Of a stretch of 64,000 nucleotides of DNA, positions 8,975 through 19,462 are shown in pieces (the first letter of the stretch is position 1; the number at the start of each line of letters is the position of its first letter). Origin of the DNA: Brumicola pallidula DSM 14239 = ACAM 615 (GTDB lineage Bacteria; Pseudomonadota; Gammaproteobacteria; Enterobacterales; Alteromonadaceae); the NCBI RefSeq assembly GCF_000428905.1, contig NZ_AUAV01000015.1, forward strand, positions 97,431 to 161,430, read 5' to 3'. The position numbers and the translations under genes were made by a program. Below the pieces are notes generated by a model, which was given only the letters and a program-made list of their open reading frames with translations, was not told where the DNA came from and made no database searches.

Positions 8975-9706
8975 ATGTCTAACTCATTGGTCATTGTAAA
9001 TACCGGCTGTGCCAACATATCGTCAGTTAAGTTTGCATTTGAACGATTAGGTATCAACGTTGACGTGTCTGACGATGTTAAGGTAATAGCAAAAGCACAA
9101 AGAGTCCTTTTACCCGGCGTTGGCAGTGCACCTGCCGCCATGAGCAGTATTAACAAAAAAGCCTTAGCCGCTTGCTTACGCGCGTTAACTCAGCCCACAT
9201 TAGGTGTTTGCTTGGGTATGCAATTGATGGTCACCGACTCGCAAGAAGGTGAATTTGGTAAAACTGATTTGACCAATAGCTTGAATTTAATTCCCGGCCA
9301 CGTAAAACGTATGCAAGTAGGCAATTTACGTTTACCGCATATGGGTTGGAATAGAGTCACAAGCAAATATGCAAACCCTTTGTTTGTTGGCATTCCAGAT
9401 GGCGAGCATTTCTATTTTGTGCATAGCTATGCCATTGATGACTATGCACATACGCTAGCCACTTGCCATTATTCTTCAGCTAAAAAGCAATCAGACATAG
9501 GCGCATTAGCTATTAACGCAAACGCTGAGCTAATAAGTGCTGACCCAATAATTGCCAAGCCAATAAGTGTCGAGCAACTTAAAGCTGATATTGGGACTAC
9601 TTTTTCAGCCGCGATCCATAAAGATAATTTTTTCGGTGTGCAATTTCACCCAGAGCGTTCCAGTGATGCTGGTGCGCAGTTACTCAAAAACTTTATTCAG
9701 TTGTGA
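8975..9706 (+). CDS. hisH: Imidazole glycerol phosphate synthase, glutaminase subunit HisH
   Basis: Glutaminase partner of HisF; passes ammonia to the cyclase. The class-I amidotransferase triad is visible: nucleophile Cys in LGVCLGMQLM, His and Glu in GVQFHPERS. The protein is 243 residues against about 196-200 for the family. The surplus is an insertion of roughly 35-40 residues between CHYSS (about residue 167) and FFGVQFHPE. The inserted segment keeps frame and is not low-complexity. Its partner hisF is not adjacent but lies 16 kb away. Confidence 0.95.
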   Translation: MSNSLVIVNTGCANISSVKFAFERLGINVDVSDDVKVIAKAQRVLLPGVGSAPAAMSSINKKALAACLRALTQPTLGVCLGMQLMVTDSQEGEFGKTDLTNSLNLIPGHVKRMQVGNLRLPHMGWNRVTSKYANPLFVGIPDGEHFYFVHSYAIDDYAHTLATCHYSSAKKQSDIGALAINANAELISADPIIAKPISVEQLKADIGTTFSAAIHKDNFFGVQFHPERSSDAGAQLLKNFIQL

Positions 9707-10450
<744 letters not shown>

Positions 10451-10649
10451 GTAACGAATTTTTAGTCAGATTTGGGACCTTAATTGATTTAGCACTAATA
10501 AATGCGATGCAAACCTGCGACAGCTATTGTTCAAAGTTAAATATTACGTAAAATAGTCGTCATTATAAACGCTATCAAGCAACGTGCTGATAGCACAAGG
10601 TCAATAAAATTAGGCGATTAACGCCAACAACAAAAATTGGGAATTATAC

Positions 10650-11648
10650 ATGGCTGTGTTCGGGACTGTTTTTATGCCGCAAATGGCATTGGCAACTTTT
10701 GAAAATGATAAGTGGAACGATACCCAAAAAGTCTCTGCTGAGAGTATTCAAATTCACCCAGGCGCTCATGTGTTGCATTATTCAAGTACTTGTTTTGAAG
10801 GTTTGAAAGCCTTTCGTCACGAAGATGGCGGTATTTACGTATTTAGAATGGATAAAAACCTCAACCGTTTTGAGCAAAGCAGTGAACTACTTAATTTACC
10901 TAAAATAAACAAACATCAAGTTGCAGCCATGATCCTAGACATTGTTGCTCAATATGCTGATGAAGTGCCACAACCTCCTGGCTCTATGTATATTCGCCCT
11001 ACTCATGTCGGTACCGAAGCATCTATCGGCAAAGCCGCAGCCCCATCACTGTCTTCTATACTATACGTGCTATTGTCACCTGTAGGCGATTACTTTGCCG
11101 GCGGCGCAAAACCATTGCGCTTATTGCTAGACGAGACAGGTATGCGCTGTGCACCGCACATGGGCATGATTAAAAGTGGTGGCAACTATGCAAGTGCATT
11201 AGGTCCTATTTTAAAGGCGCGTAACGACGTGCAAGCTGATCAAATACTGTTCTGTCCAAATGGTGACGTACAAGAAACCGGTGCCGCCAACTTTATTTTG
11301 ATTGATGGTAACGAAATCATCACCAAAGCATTAGACTCTAGCTTTTTACACGGTGTTACACGCGATTCTATTTTAACCCTTGCCGCTGACTTAGGCATGA
11401 CGATTAGTGAACGCAACATCAGTGTTGATGAGTTATTAGAGAGAGCCGCAAAACCCGGTGTTGAAGCAGCACTTTCAGGTACCGCTGCGGTGCTTACGCC
11501 AGTAGGCACCTTTATTCATAATGATAAAGAGCATCAAGTAGGCAATGGCGAAGCGGGGCTAACCACAATGAAATTACGCCAAGCATTGAATGATATTCAA
11601 TGGGGTAAGGCTGAAGACAAGCACAATTGGCTGGTTAAAGTTAACTAA
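10650..11648 (+). CDS. Branched-chain amino acid aminotransferase
   Basis: A 332-residue class-IV PLP aminotransferase. STCFEGLKAFRHEDG is the substrate-side loop, MIKSGGNYASALGPILKA holds the Schiff-base lysine, and EAALSGTAAVLTPVG is the cofactor phosphate-binding segment. The pattern fits the longer BCAT group (IlvE type II) rather than the ~309-residue Escherichia coli IlvE. It interconverts Val, Leu and Ile with their keto acids in the cytoplasm. GGGAATTATAC precedes the ATG. It has its own ~200-nt upstream region and is not tightly linked to hisA. Confidence 0.9.
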   Translation: MAVFGTVFMPQMALATFENDKWNDTQKVSAESIQIHPGAHVLHYSSTCFEGLKAFRHEDGGIYVFRMDKNLNRFEQSSELLNLPKINKHQVAAMILDIVAQYADEVPQPPGSMYIRPTHVGTEASIGKAAAPSLSSILYVLLSPVGDYFAGGAKPLRLLLDETGMRCAPHMGMIKSGGNYASALGPILKARNDVQADQILFCPNGDVQETGAANFILIDGNEIITKALDSSFLHGVTRDSILTLAADLGMTISERNISVDELLERAAKPGVEAALSGTAAVLTPVGTFIHNDKEHQVGNGEAGLTTMKLRQALNDIQWGKAEDKHNWLVKVN

Positions 11649-11824
11649 TATTTATTCAAGCGCAGATATAAAAAGTGTAATAGCATAAATAATTTGATGA
11701 GCCAATTAGGTCTGCTATTGCACGCCGCTATAGACTCGAGTTACCGTTATGAACTGACGGTGTCAGGATGCTATAAAGAACAAGACCAAATTATTAACGC
11801 TGAACAATATTTCAGATTGAGTAA

Positions 11825-12586
11825 TTACCGCCACACGTATGTCACTTCGACCAATGAGCCTTTTTCCTTGAATTCCAATGTCTCGCAAAGGTGTTTTACC
11901 AACTTTAGACCTCTGCCAGAATAAACCCGTTCTGCGTCATTCATCGTGTCCAGCTTTTTCATCACGTCAGACACATCGAAACCTGGTCCGCTGTCTTTGA
12001 CAGTAATAAGAATTTTGCCACCAACCTTTTCATTAAATCGCTTTAGAGCTATATGAACAAAACCCGTGTCTACGTTATTTAGCTTTTTTTCTCGCTCATC
12101 AAAATACTGACCAAAGCCTTCTGCAGAGTTTTTTAAGGCAGAATTTAAACTTAGAACGCCATGGTCCATCGCATTCACAAATAGCTCAGTTAATATGGTG
12201 TATAAATTTTCCCACTGCGGTTCATCACCTTCAATAGCGTATATTTGATCCATTATAATAGGTATCGGGTTACCGCAACGTAAGCGTTCGACTCCTAACT
12301 TTAACTGCCATTCCCATGCAGGCATCGCCGCGTAAGAAAGTTGGGGTAGTACCTTATCACCTTGCAAGTTTTTAATTTTTTTAGTCACATCAAAACGATT
12401 CATCATGGGTATGTTAATGTCTATTAATATCAAATCAACTTGGTTTTTAATTCACATTTCAACAGCTTGAACAACATTGTAAGCTAACAATACTTCATAG
12501 CCTTGTTTTTTTAATAAAGCACTAAGAATGTCACATTGCACTTTAGAATCATCAACGACTAAGACTAATTTCGTATTTTTTAGCAA
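11825..12586 (-). pseudogene. Decayed receiver-(PP2C)-HATPase partner-switch regulator
   Basis: Reading right to left, a receiver domain begins KLVLVVDDSKVQCDIL and continues to AVEM, then meets an in-frame TGA (12452-12454). The same frame resumes IKNQVDLILIDINIPMMN. After about 75 residues the receiver breaks off and runs straight into a HATPase_c domain (AAMPAWEWQLKLGVERLRCG, LYTILTELFVNAMDHGVL, DSGPGF, SGRGLKLVKHLCE). In the family I recognise, a PP2C phosphatase domain of about 250 residues separates receiver and HATPase, so that domain appears deleted. A 202-residue fragment could still be made from an internal TTG or ATG. It was the last gene of the chemosensory cluster, just after a STAS gene. 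The TTG start at 12586 is a guess. Confidence 0.8.
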
Positions 12587-12603
12587 GGGAATACCAAATA
12601 TAC

Positions 12604-12912
12604 TTAACGCTGAATTGTTATTAATTTATGGAATTGGGCTATCTCTAGTATTTTATTAACCATCACACTTGGTTTGCTAATAATAAGTTCCCCTGAAAGC
12701 TTATCCGCGTGATCCTTTAATAAAAGGATCATACCTAACGCAGAGCTATCCATAAACGCTGCTTTACTTAAATCTAAGATAAACTTAATACCTATAACGT
12801 CAATTTCACTATAGGCGTCTCTAAAAATTTGATATTGAGAAAATTCAAAGCTCTCTTCAATCACAATTGTTAATACTTTTTTATCGTCTGAAATATTTGT
12901 TTTAACTGTCAC
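12604..12912 (-). CDS. STAS-domain anti-sigma factor antagonist
   Basis: A 102-residue single STAS domain, as in SpoIIAA/RsbV. FILDLSKAAFMDSSALGMILLL contains the conserved DSSALG loop with the serine that HATPase kinases phosphorylate and PP2C phosphatases restore. It sits between the receptor gene and the decayed receiver/HATPase gene, which would have been its cognate kinase/phosphatase. With that partner broken, its phosphorylation state may be set by the LOV-PP2C protein at 24034-25260, or not at all. Confidence 0.9.
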   Translation of the reverse strand: MTVKTNISDDKKVLTIVIEESFEFSQYQIFRDAYSEIDVIGIKFILDLSKAAFMDSSALGMILLLKDHADKLSGELIISKPSVMVNKILEIAQFHKLITIQR

Positions 12913-12930
12913 TTTGCGACCATCCCGTTA

Positions 12931-14112
12931 CTAAAATAACTCAATGTCACCTTCATCCAAAGAATCCTGACTGACACTACGATTTTGATTTTGATTTTTG
13001 CTCTTTATAGTAATTTCTCGGCAGCTGTCTCTGAAGGTATCAATTTGTTCTTGTGTATACGTTTTACTTTCGTTACAAAACTTATTGAGACTTTCATTAA
13101 TTTGACGAATGCTACCGGTATTAGATTTTAAAGAATTTAATGATTGGTAGGTTAAATCCTCAAATTGTAATGAGCGAATACCTAATGCCGCCGCATTGGC
13201 TATTTGAGGCGTAATGTTAGAAAGTTCATTCACTTTTGCTTTGCTATCCTCACTAACATCTTGAATATGTTCTATCATTGTACCTATATGCTCTTTGGCT
13301 TTTAAGATAGGCGTCATATCAGCTGAAGCGATTTCTTCTACCGACGCTCTTAACTTACTGATAGTCCCTTTTGCTAAGCTAATTTCTCTGCGTATATTTT
13401 CATTTAATTCAGTTGAACTAACAGAAAGCGATCTAACTTCATTAGCAACCACGGCAAAGCCACGACCAGCATCACCAGCTCTTGCTGCCTCTATAGCCGC
13501 ATTTAATGCCAATAGATTGGTTTGCGTAGCAATCCGTTCTACTTGCTCTAGCAAAGCAAAAACACTATCGAATTGTTTAACCATTTCGTCAGTAAACGCC
13601 ATGGTTTGGAGGCTTTGCTTACTGGTATTAACAATCACACTGACAAATTCGTCTAAGGTTTTATTTGACTCTTGGACGAACGAGGCTAAGCTGGTCCCTT
13701 CGTCATCCCCAATACTTTGGCTTTGCAGTATCAACGCTGCAATCATAGTTTGTTGATCTTCACTAAGTTGCGTTAAGTTTTTAAAACAATCGGAGATACC
13801 TAAAACAGCCTCGCCGACTAAGCCACTAGTACGATCGATTTCATTCTCAATTATTTCTACTTCTTGTCCATAAAATTCATGTAAATTTTGAATTACTGAA
13901 ACCAGTAAAGGGTTATCAGTTGCATTTTCATGAGGGGTTATTTGTTCAGTTTTATTTTCCTTTTGCTTTTTAGTTAAGAACAGCAGCGCAAGCAAGCCCA
14001 GAGAAATTAAAATATTTAAAACGTTAATTTCTAACAAAATTGCATTCACTAACAATAGTAATATTAAGCTTAAGCCAATCCTAAATATTATATTTTTATC
14101 AATATTCATCAT
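12931..14112 (-). CDS. Methyl-accepting chemotaxis protein, membrane anchored
   Basis: A 393-residue receptor. Residues ~7-48 form two closely spaced hydrophobic helices (IGLSLILLLLVNAILL, NILISLGLLALLFL) with almost no periplasmic loop, so sensing would occur in the membrane or cytoplasm. The signalling hairpin tip is [20 protein letters not shown] and RGFAVVANEVRSLS. No HAMP or PAS domain is evident between them. The C-terminus ends GDIELF, the same ending as CheD two genes upstream. The start overlaps the end of cheB by 14 nt. Confidence 0.92.
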   Translation of the reverse strand: MMNIDKNIIFRIGLSLILLLLVNAILLEINVLNILISLGLLALLFLTKKQKENKTEQITPHENATDNPLLVSVIQNLHEFYGQEVEIIENEIDRTSGLVGEAVLGISDCFKNLTQLSEDQQTMIAALILQSQSIGDDEGTSLASFVQESNKTLDEFVSVIVNTSKQSLQTMAFTDEMVKQFDSVFALLEQVERIATQTNLLALNAAIEAARAGDAGRGFAVVANEVRSLSVSSTELNENIRREISLAKGTISKLRASVEEIASADMTPILKAKEHIGTMIEHIQDVSEDSKAKVNELSNITPQIANAAALGIRSLQFEDLTYQSLNSLKSNTGSIRQINESLNKFCNESKTYTQEQIDTFRDSCREITIKSKNQNQNRSVSQDSLDEGDIELF

Positions 14113-15184
14113 TTTTCTTTCTCATATCTGCTTTGTTTAATAACGCAAAGTCGATAATACTGCTTGCTATATTGGCTAAGCTAATCTGCTCACAGTGCGC
14201 GTTAAGTGCATAAGCTTTACCCGGCATACCCCAGATCAAACTACTTGCTTTATCTTGAATTAGTGTCCTCGCGCCAGACTCCTTAAGACCCAACATGCCC
14301 TGGGCGCCGTCTCTTCCCATGCCAGTAAGTAATATAGCTTGAACGTTCTCAGCAAAAGGAATTAATGAATCAAATAAAACATCTACCGATGGCTTATGTC
14401 GGCTAACTTCGGCCGAATCTTCCAAGGTGCAGAATAACCCACTGCCTCTTCTTACTACTTTTAAATGCATGTCTCCTGGCGCGATGTAAGCGTGACCAAC
14501 TTTTATTTTTTGACCATGTTGTGCTTCTTGAACCGTTATTTGACAGCAACTATTAAGGCGATCAGCAAATCGACCACTAAAAGATTTAGGGATATGTTGA
14601 GTGATTACAATAGCGGGTGAATTCGCAGGTAAATTTATCAATATCTTTTTAATCGCTTCAGTGCCACCTGTGGAGGCGCCAATAGCAATCAAATGATCTA
14701 GCCGTTTTAAGCCTTTAAACGGCAGTATTTTATTTTGTAAATTGCTAGCCATAACGTTGGATAATTTGAAATTTCGTTGCTCAATAGTCGCTGCTTGTTT
14801 GATTTTTGTGACTAAGGTTTCTTTAAAGCTATTTTTAGTTGCTAATAATTCTGCAACACTGGGCTTAGCAATAAAGTCTACAGCGCCAATTTCTAGGGCT
14901 TCTAAGGTGATATCCGCACCTTTTGTGGTCAACGTAGACAGCATTATTACTGGCATAGGTCGCAAGCGCATTAAATTAACTAAAAACGTAATTCCATCCA
15001 TTTTTGGCATTTCAACATCCAGCGTTAAAACATCTGGATTTAGTCTTTTAATTAAATCACGGGCAACAATAGGATCTTCTGCTTCCCCTACCACTTCAAT
15101 GTCAACTTCATCCTTCAGCGCATCTTTGACAATATTGCGTATGACTGATGAATCATCAACAACTAATACGGTTATTTTTTTCAA
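14099..15184 (-). CDS. cheB: CheB: receptor glutamate methylesterase/deamidase
   Basis: Removes methyl groups from chemoreceptors when phosphorylated by CheA. Residues 1-~125 are a receiver (VLVVDDSSVIR, phospho-acceptor Asp56 in LTLDVEMPKMDG). Residues ~165-350 are the methylesterase, with catalytic Ser in AIGASTGGTEAI, His in TQHIPKSFSGRF and Asp in LLTGMGRDGAQGM. At 361 residues it is standard. It lies in the order cheR-cheD-cheB-receptor. Confidence 0.96.
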   Translation of the reverse strand: MKKITVLVVDDSSVIRNIVKDALKDEVDIEVVGEAEDPIVARDLIKRLNPDVLTLDVEMPKMDGITFLVNLMRLRPMPVIMLSTLTTKGADITLEALEIGAVDFIAKPSVAELLATKNSFKETLVTKIKQAATIEQRNFKLSNVMASNLQNKILPFKGLKRLDHLIAIGASTGGTEAIKKILINLPANSPAIVITQHIPKSFSGRFADRLNSCCQITVQEAQHGQKIKVGHAYIAPGDMHLKVVRRGSGLFCTLEDSAEVSRHKPSVDVLFDSLIPFAENVQAILLTGMGRDGAQGMLGLKESGARTLIQDKASSLIWGMPGKAYALNAHCEQISLANIASSIIDFALLNKADMRKKNDEY

Positions 15185-15209
15185 TGTCTGTTCCGTCCTC
15201 TATTGCACA

Positions 15210-15869
15210 TTAAAATAATTCTATATCGCCATCAACCTCGTTATGGTCAATGTGCTTGGAATAATCTTTTTCTCGTTGAGCGATGGTATCGTTATGTAAA
15301 TTATTAAGTTTTTTAACGAATGCTCGCCCACTAGCTGGCTCAAAAATTACTTTTCTAGGATACAAATCACCGGTATCTGTAGTTTCAATTTGTATATTTT
15401 CCATTTGTAAATAATGCATTGCAAAATCAATGTTTCGCTTGCCTACATCAGTCATTTGGTTTAACACTTTGCCACCGCCAAAAACTTTAGCTAGCAAATG
15501 CTCACGGCGCCCTCCATTTTTTAATATGGTATTAATCAAATGTTCCATAGCGAAATTACCGTATCGGGTTGCATCGGAGGAAATGCCGCGCTTTCCCCAG
15601 TTAACTTCATGAGCTTTTTTATCAGTTAAAGGCAACATAAAGTGATTCATGCCACCTATATTTTCGTTTTTGTCCCAAATGCACGCCGAGATACAAGAGC
15701 CAAGAGTCGTCGCAATAGCCACATTATCTCTGGTCATATAAAACTCACCCGGTAAAATTTTGGCAACCACAACTTCTCTATATCGATCCCAGTAATGATT
15801 CACATGACTGAACTCAGGCAAACAACGTGAAAGACATTGTTTTACTTCAATACTGTTATTGCGCTCCAA
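15210..15869 (-). CDS. cheD: CheD: receptor glutamine deamidase
   Basis: A 219-residue CheD. TTLGSCISACIWD provides the catalytic Cys and NIGGMNHFMLP the His; AKVFGGGKVL is a conserved CheD segment. It deamidates receptor glutamines and, in other species, binds CheC or CheY. The N-terminus has about 35 residues more than short CheD proteins, and the C-terminal ~40 residues are charged and end DGDIELF, matching the end of the receptor encoded at 12931-14112. cheR lies five bases upstream. Confidence 0.94.
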   Translation of the reverse strand: MERNNSIEVKQCLSRCLPEFSHVNHYWDRYREVVVAKILPGEFYMTRDNVAIATTLGSCISACIWDKNENIGGMNHFMLPLTDKKAHEVNWGKRGISSDATRYGNFAMEHLINTILKNGGRREHLLAKVFGGGKVLNQMTDVGKRNIDFAMHYLQMENIQIETTDTGDLYPRKVIFEPASGRAFVKKLNNLHNDTIAQREKDYSKHIDHNEVDGDIELF

Positions 15870-15874
15870 AGTAA

Positions 15875-16756
15875 TTAACCTTCAACAACTTGATTGCACA
15901 ACGCGGGCTTCCTGAAAACAGTACGTCCACCATTGGAAAAATACTTTTGATAGGCCCCTAAATTCTCACTATGTCCTAATATTAATAATCCACCTGGCTT
16001 GATATATTCATAATAACGAGCGAATAATTCTTGTTGAGTCGGTTTATCAAAGTAAATAATGACGTTACGGCAAAAGATGACGTCAAAAAGCCCTTTCATC
16101 GGCCATTCATGTAGCAAATTTAATTGCTTAAACGTGATTAGGTCTCTTATTTGTTTACTCACTTTGACATTTTTACTATTAGCACCTGTTCCTTGAATAA
16201 AATACTGTTGTTGTATTTCCTTTGGTAAGTCTTCAATACGACTATTGTCATAGATACCTGCTGCACCTTTAGCAAGCACATTACTATCAATATCTGTCGC
16301 TAATATTTTAACGTCCCATTGTGGTAACTGGCTTTGCATCGCCTCTAACAATGTAATAGCAATGCTGTAAGGTTCCTCACCCGTAGATGATGCAGAAGAC
16401 CAGATCCTTATCGATTTTTTTTGCGCTTGTGCTTTGTTCTCTCGAGCAATTATTTTTGGTATCTCATGTTCTTGCAAATAATCAAAATGATGCTTTTCTC
16501 TAAAAAAACTGGTCAAATTTGTTGTTATCGCATTAATGAAATAATTTTCTTCCTCTTCTGATTTTGTCTGCAATAAATGACAATAATCGCTAAAACTATC
16601 TAGTTTACGCTCTCGAATAATGCGCGAGAAGCGGCGATAAACCATTTCCCGCTTACTCTCATTGAGCAGTATCCCGGTTGTACTGTGAACGTACTCACAG
16701 ACAAACTTAAACTCTTTTGTAGATAGACTATGGTCTTCGTGCCGCTCATCTGCCAT
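15875..16756 (-). CDS. cheR: CheR: chemoreceptor methyltransferase
   Basis: SAM-dependent methyltransferase acting on receptor glutamates. The 293-residue protein has the N-terminal helical CheR domain (FVCEYVHSTTGILL), the SAM site RIWSSASSTGEEPYSIA, ILATDIDSNVLAKGAAGIY, and FDVIFCRNVIIYFDK. The beta subdomain that binds xWxxF receptor tails should be present at this length. That fits the DWKEF ending of the soluble receptor encoded immediately upstream. Confidence 0.96.
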   Translation of the reverse strand: MADERHEDHSLSTKEFKFVCEYVHSTTGILLNESKREMVYRRFSRIIRERKLDSFSDYCHLLQTKSEEEENYFINAITTNLTSFFREKHHFDYLQEHEIPKIIARENKAQAQKKSIRIWSSASSTGEEPYSIAITLLEAMQSQLPQWDVKILATDIDSNVLAKGAAGIYDNSRIEDLPKEIQQQYFIQGTGANSKNVKVSKQIRDLITFKQLNLLHEWPMKGLFDVIFCRNVIIYFDKPTQQELFARYYEYIKPGGLLILGHSENLGAYQKYFSNGGRTVFRKPALCNQVVEG

Positions 16757-16859
16757 TACATTTAACCTTCTACGTCATTAAAAAACAGCTCGACTGCTCG
16801 TTTCAGAAGCTCGTTTCAGATACTTTATTCAAAAGCTCTTTCACAGGCTCTTTACAAAA

Positions 16860-16976
16860 GCTCCTTACAACAGCTCCTTACTAAAGCTCCTTACAACCGC
16901 TCCTTACAACGGCTCCTTACAACGGCTCCTTACAACGGCTCCTTACAACAGCTCCTTACAAAAGCTCCTTACAACA
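16860..16976. repeat. Nine 13-nt tandem repeats between receptor and cheR genes
   Basis: Nine head-to-tail copies of GCTCCTTACAACN (variants at the last three bases), flanked on the left by about five decayed copies back to ~16790. The array fills most of the 228-nt gap between the receptor stop and the cheR start. It has the same period and the same internal TTACAA as the array at 3792-3843. Nothing else is seen in this gap. Confidence 0.93.
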
Positions 16977-16984
16977 GCTAGCTT

Positions 16985-19420
16985 CTAAAACTCTTTCCAA
17001 TCGTCATCAGATTTAGTTGCACGGCGCACTGATGGCGGACGAGTCGCTGTCTCTCTTTTTACACCACCTTGCGCTGTCTTTGCCGGTGCACTTCCTACTG
17101 GGGCTCGTCTTGCCGGTGCTCTGCTAGTAACTGGCTCAGGCTCTACTTCAACACATTTAAAGAAGCTAATTTGTTCTAACAAGCCTTGAGCTTGCTCTTC
17201 CATTGATTTACTTGATGCTGACGCTTCTTCAACCAAGGCGGCGTTTTGTTGCGTCATTTCATCCATTTGACTAACTGCCTCACTCACTTCACCAATACCT
17301 GCTGACTGCTCCTTACCTGCGCTATCAATATCCTTGAGCATTTTACCAACTTCGGCAATGGCACTAACCAGTTCAGTAAAGGTTTGTCCTGTTGCATCGA
17401 CTAATTTAGTACCTTGACCAACCGCTTCAACACTGTCATTTATTAAGCCTTTTATTTCTTTTGCCGCGCCTGCTGAACGTTGTGCTAGGTTACGAACTTC
17501 AGCTGCGACAACAGCAAATCCTCGGCCTTGCTCACCGGCTCTAGCCGCTTCTACAGCTGCGTTTAGTGCTAGCAAATTGGTTTGGAATGCTATTTCATCA
17601 ATGACACTGATGATATCTGCGATTTTCTTACTCGACTTATTAATATCACTCATTGCTTCAATCGCGTTTTTAACAACTTCGCCACCATTGGTTGCTTTAT
17701 CCATAACGCCGGAGGAAAGTTTGCTTGCTTCAGTCGTGTTTTCAGCATTTTGTTGCACTGTGCTTGTGAGCTCCTCCATTGCTGAGGCCGTTTCTTCAAG
17801 ACTTGATGCTTGCGTTTCAGTACGTTGGCTTAATTCATTATTACCTTCGGCAATTTCTCTTGCAGCATCAAAGACATTTGTTGACGCACTGCGGATCTCT
17901 TCAACCATATTACCTAGGTTTTCAATAGAGCCGTTCATCGCATCAGCAAGGAGCAAGAATTGGCCTCCGTATTTACTATCCATAGTCTGCGTTAAATCAC
18001 CGTCAGCTAAAGCTTGAGCAATATTAATTGCATCATTAATAGGCTCAACTATCGCTTCCATTAGCTCATTAATGTTGTTACCCAGGCCCAGCATGAAACC
18101 AGAATAGCTTGTGGTGTCGATACGGCGATCCAACTCACCACTTATTGCAGCGGTGATAAGTCCTTCGACTTGACTTTGAGCATCTTTCTCTTCGGTTAAA
18201 TCTAACCATTGAACAGCTGTACCGACATGATTTTCATTTTCATCTTTAAGTGCTATCGCAATTAACTGAAAGGTTAAACTGCCAACAGAAATTTCAGTGG
18301 TAAAAGGCAGGTTAGCTATATTGCCAAGTAAGTTTTGCTGATGAGCGGGATCTTTATGGAAACTATCAAAATTAGTCCCAACAACAGTGGCAACAGAAAA
18401 AGCAGGTAAAATTGACCTTAATTCTGTCTCGCGGCGCGCCAGCATTTTAATTACCGCAGGGTTACAATATACGATCTTACCGTCCGTATCAGCCATCATG
18501 AGGTTAGTTGTCATACCCTCTATAGCAGACGATAAACGACCGACTTCAATTGCTTTGGTACGCGCTTCTGTGACATCTTGCCATTCAAGCGAATTTCCTA
18601 TGTATTTGCTTTGGGAATCTAGTATTGCCGTCACGTTGAGAGAAAACGTTAAATGAGCGACTTTAATATCGGTTTGCCATGGCAAATTATTAACATCATC
18701 AAGAAGCTTGCGTTGATGTGCTGGGTTTTTGTGAAACATATCAATGCAAGCGCCTAACACCTTATCTTTATCTGCACTAAAACCTGGATACACTTTTGCA
18801 AATGTAGCTTCATTACTTTGCAGTAAAGACAAACTCGCCGCGTTAACATAAGTAATGATAAAGTCACGGTCTACCATCATAATGGGTGTTGCAGATTGAT
18901 CTAAAGCCCCCTGAAGACGGACGGCTAATTCATTGTTGCTATTTGTGGTATCCATGATTTCTTTATTACCTTTATTATCTATTTCTGATTTAGTAGAAAG
19001 TGTTGTCGCTGCATTGGCCGCATCAATCATCGTATCGGCTAATATTTTGTACACCGCTGTCCACGCTCTTTTTACGGGAACTGTATATTCATCACCTAAA
19101 CCTATTTCAAGCGTTTTTAGTAACGCGGCTCCGACGGTGTCGTAGTGTTTTGCTTTGACACCGTAATTCAGATGACGCTCTCCCAGTTTTTTCAGTGCTG
19201 GAATGAGTTTATCTGGATCGTTAAGTAACTTTACTGCAGCATCAAGCATCGTCATGAGCTTGGAACCCTGCTCAATCATATCTCCCTTAAACAGAGGCTT
19301 AAGCGACGGATCCATCTCAAACAAGCTTTGATAGAAAATTTGCGCTGCTTGTGGGCCAATGGGTTTCACTTTCCCCCAACTTTCTTGAACTGTCGTAATT
19401 TGTTTTGGTGTCATAGCCAA
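16985..19420 (-). CDS. Soluble globin-PAS-PAS chemoreceptor
   Basis: An 811-residue receptor without transmembrane segments. Residues ~1-140 are a globin of the flavohaemoglobin/single-domain type: [26 protein letters not shown] with the CD-region Phe44, and [10 protein letters not shown] with the proximal His83. Two PAS domains follow (~165-285 and ~295-415; each has [10 protein letters not shown] or [14 protein letters not shown] strands), then two HAMP-like segments, and the signalling domain with [20 protein letters not shown] Pro/Ala/Arg-rich tail leads to the C-terminal DWKEF, matching the xWxxF CheR-binding peptide. It is predicted to sense oxygen, NO or another haem ligand, and possibly redox through the PAS domains, inside the cell. 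Confidence 0.93.
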   Translation of the reverse strand: MAMTPKQITTVQESWGKVKPIGPQAAQIFYQSLFEMDPSLKPLFKGDMIEQGSKLMTMLDAAVKLLNDPDKLIPALKKLGERHLNYGVKAKHYDTVGAALLKTLEIGLGDEYTVPVKRAWTAVYKILADTMIDAANAATTLSTKSEIDNKGNKEIMDTTNSNNELAVRLQGALDQSATPIMMVDRDFIITYVNAASLSLLQSNEATFAKVYPGFSADKDKVLGACIDMFHKNPAHQRKLLDDVNNLPWQTDIKVAHLTFSLNVTAILDSQSKYIGNSLEWQDVTEARTKAIEVGRLSSAIEGMTTNLMMADTDGKIVYCNPAVIKMLARRETELRSILPAFSVATVVGTNFDSFHKDPAHQQNLLGNIANLPFTTEISVGSLTFQLIAIALKDENENHVGTAVQWLDLTEEKDAQSQVEGLITAAISGELDRRIDTTSYSGFMLGLGNNINELMEAIVEPINDAINIAQALADGDLTQTMDSKYGGQFLLLADAMNGSIENLGNMVEEIRSASTNVFDAAREIAEGNNELSQRTETQASSLEETASAMEELTSTVQQNAENTTEASKLSSGVMDKATNGGEVVKNAIEAMSDINKSSKKIADIISVIDEIAFQTNLLALNAAVEAARAGEQGRGFAVVAAEVRNLAQRSAGAAKEIKGLINDSVEAVGQGTKLVDATGQTFTELVSAIAEVGKMLKDIDSAGKEQSAGIGEVSEAVSQMDEMTQQNAALVEEASASSKSMEEQAQGLLEQISFFKCVEVEPEPVTSRAPARRAPVGSAPAKTAQGGVKRETATRPPSVRRATKSDDDWKEF

Positions 19421-19462
19421 ATTCCTATCGTAAACACTGTAGGGTTAAATTTAATATCTCTA

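Noticed and set aside
11694..11924. Forward 76-codon frame downstream of the BCAT gene
   Set aside because: It overlaps the end of the reverse-strand HATPase gene, starts with a weak codon context and has no recognisable pattern.
16860..16976. Tandem array considered as a CRISPR array
   Set aside because: Units are 13 nt and contiguous without spacers, and there are no cas genes in the window.
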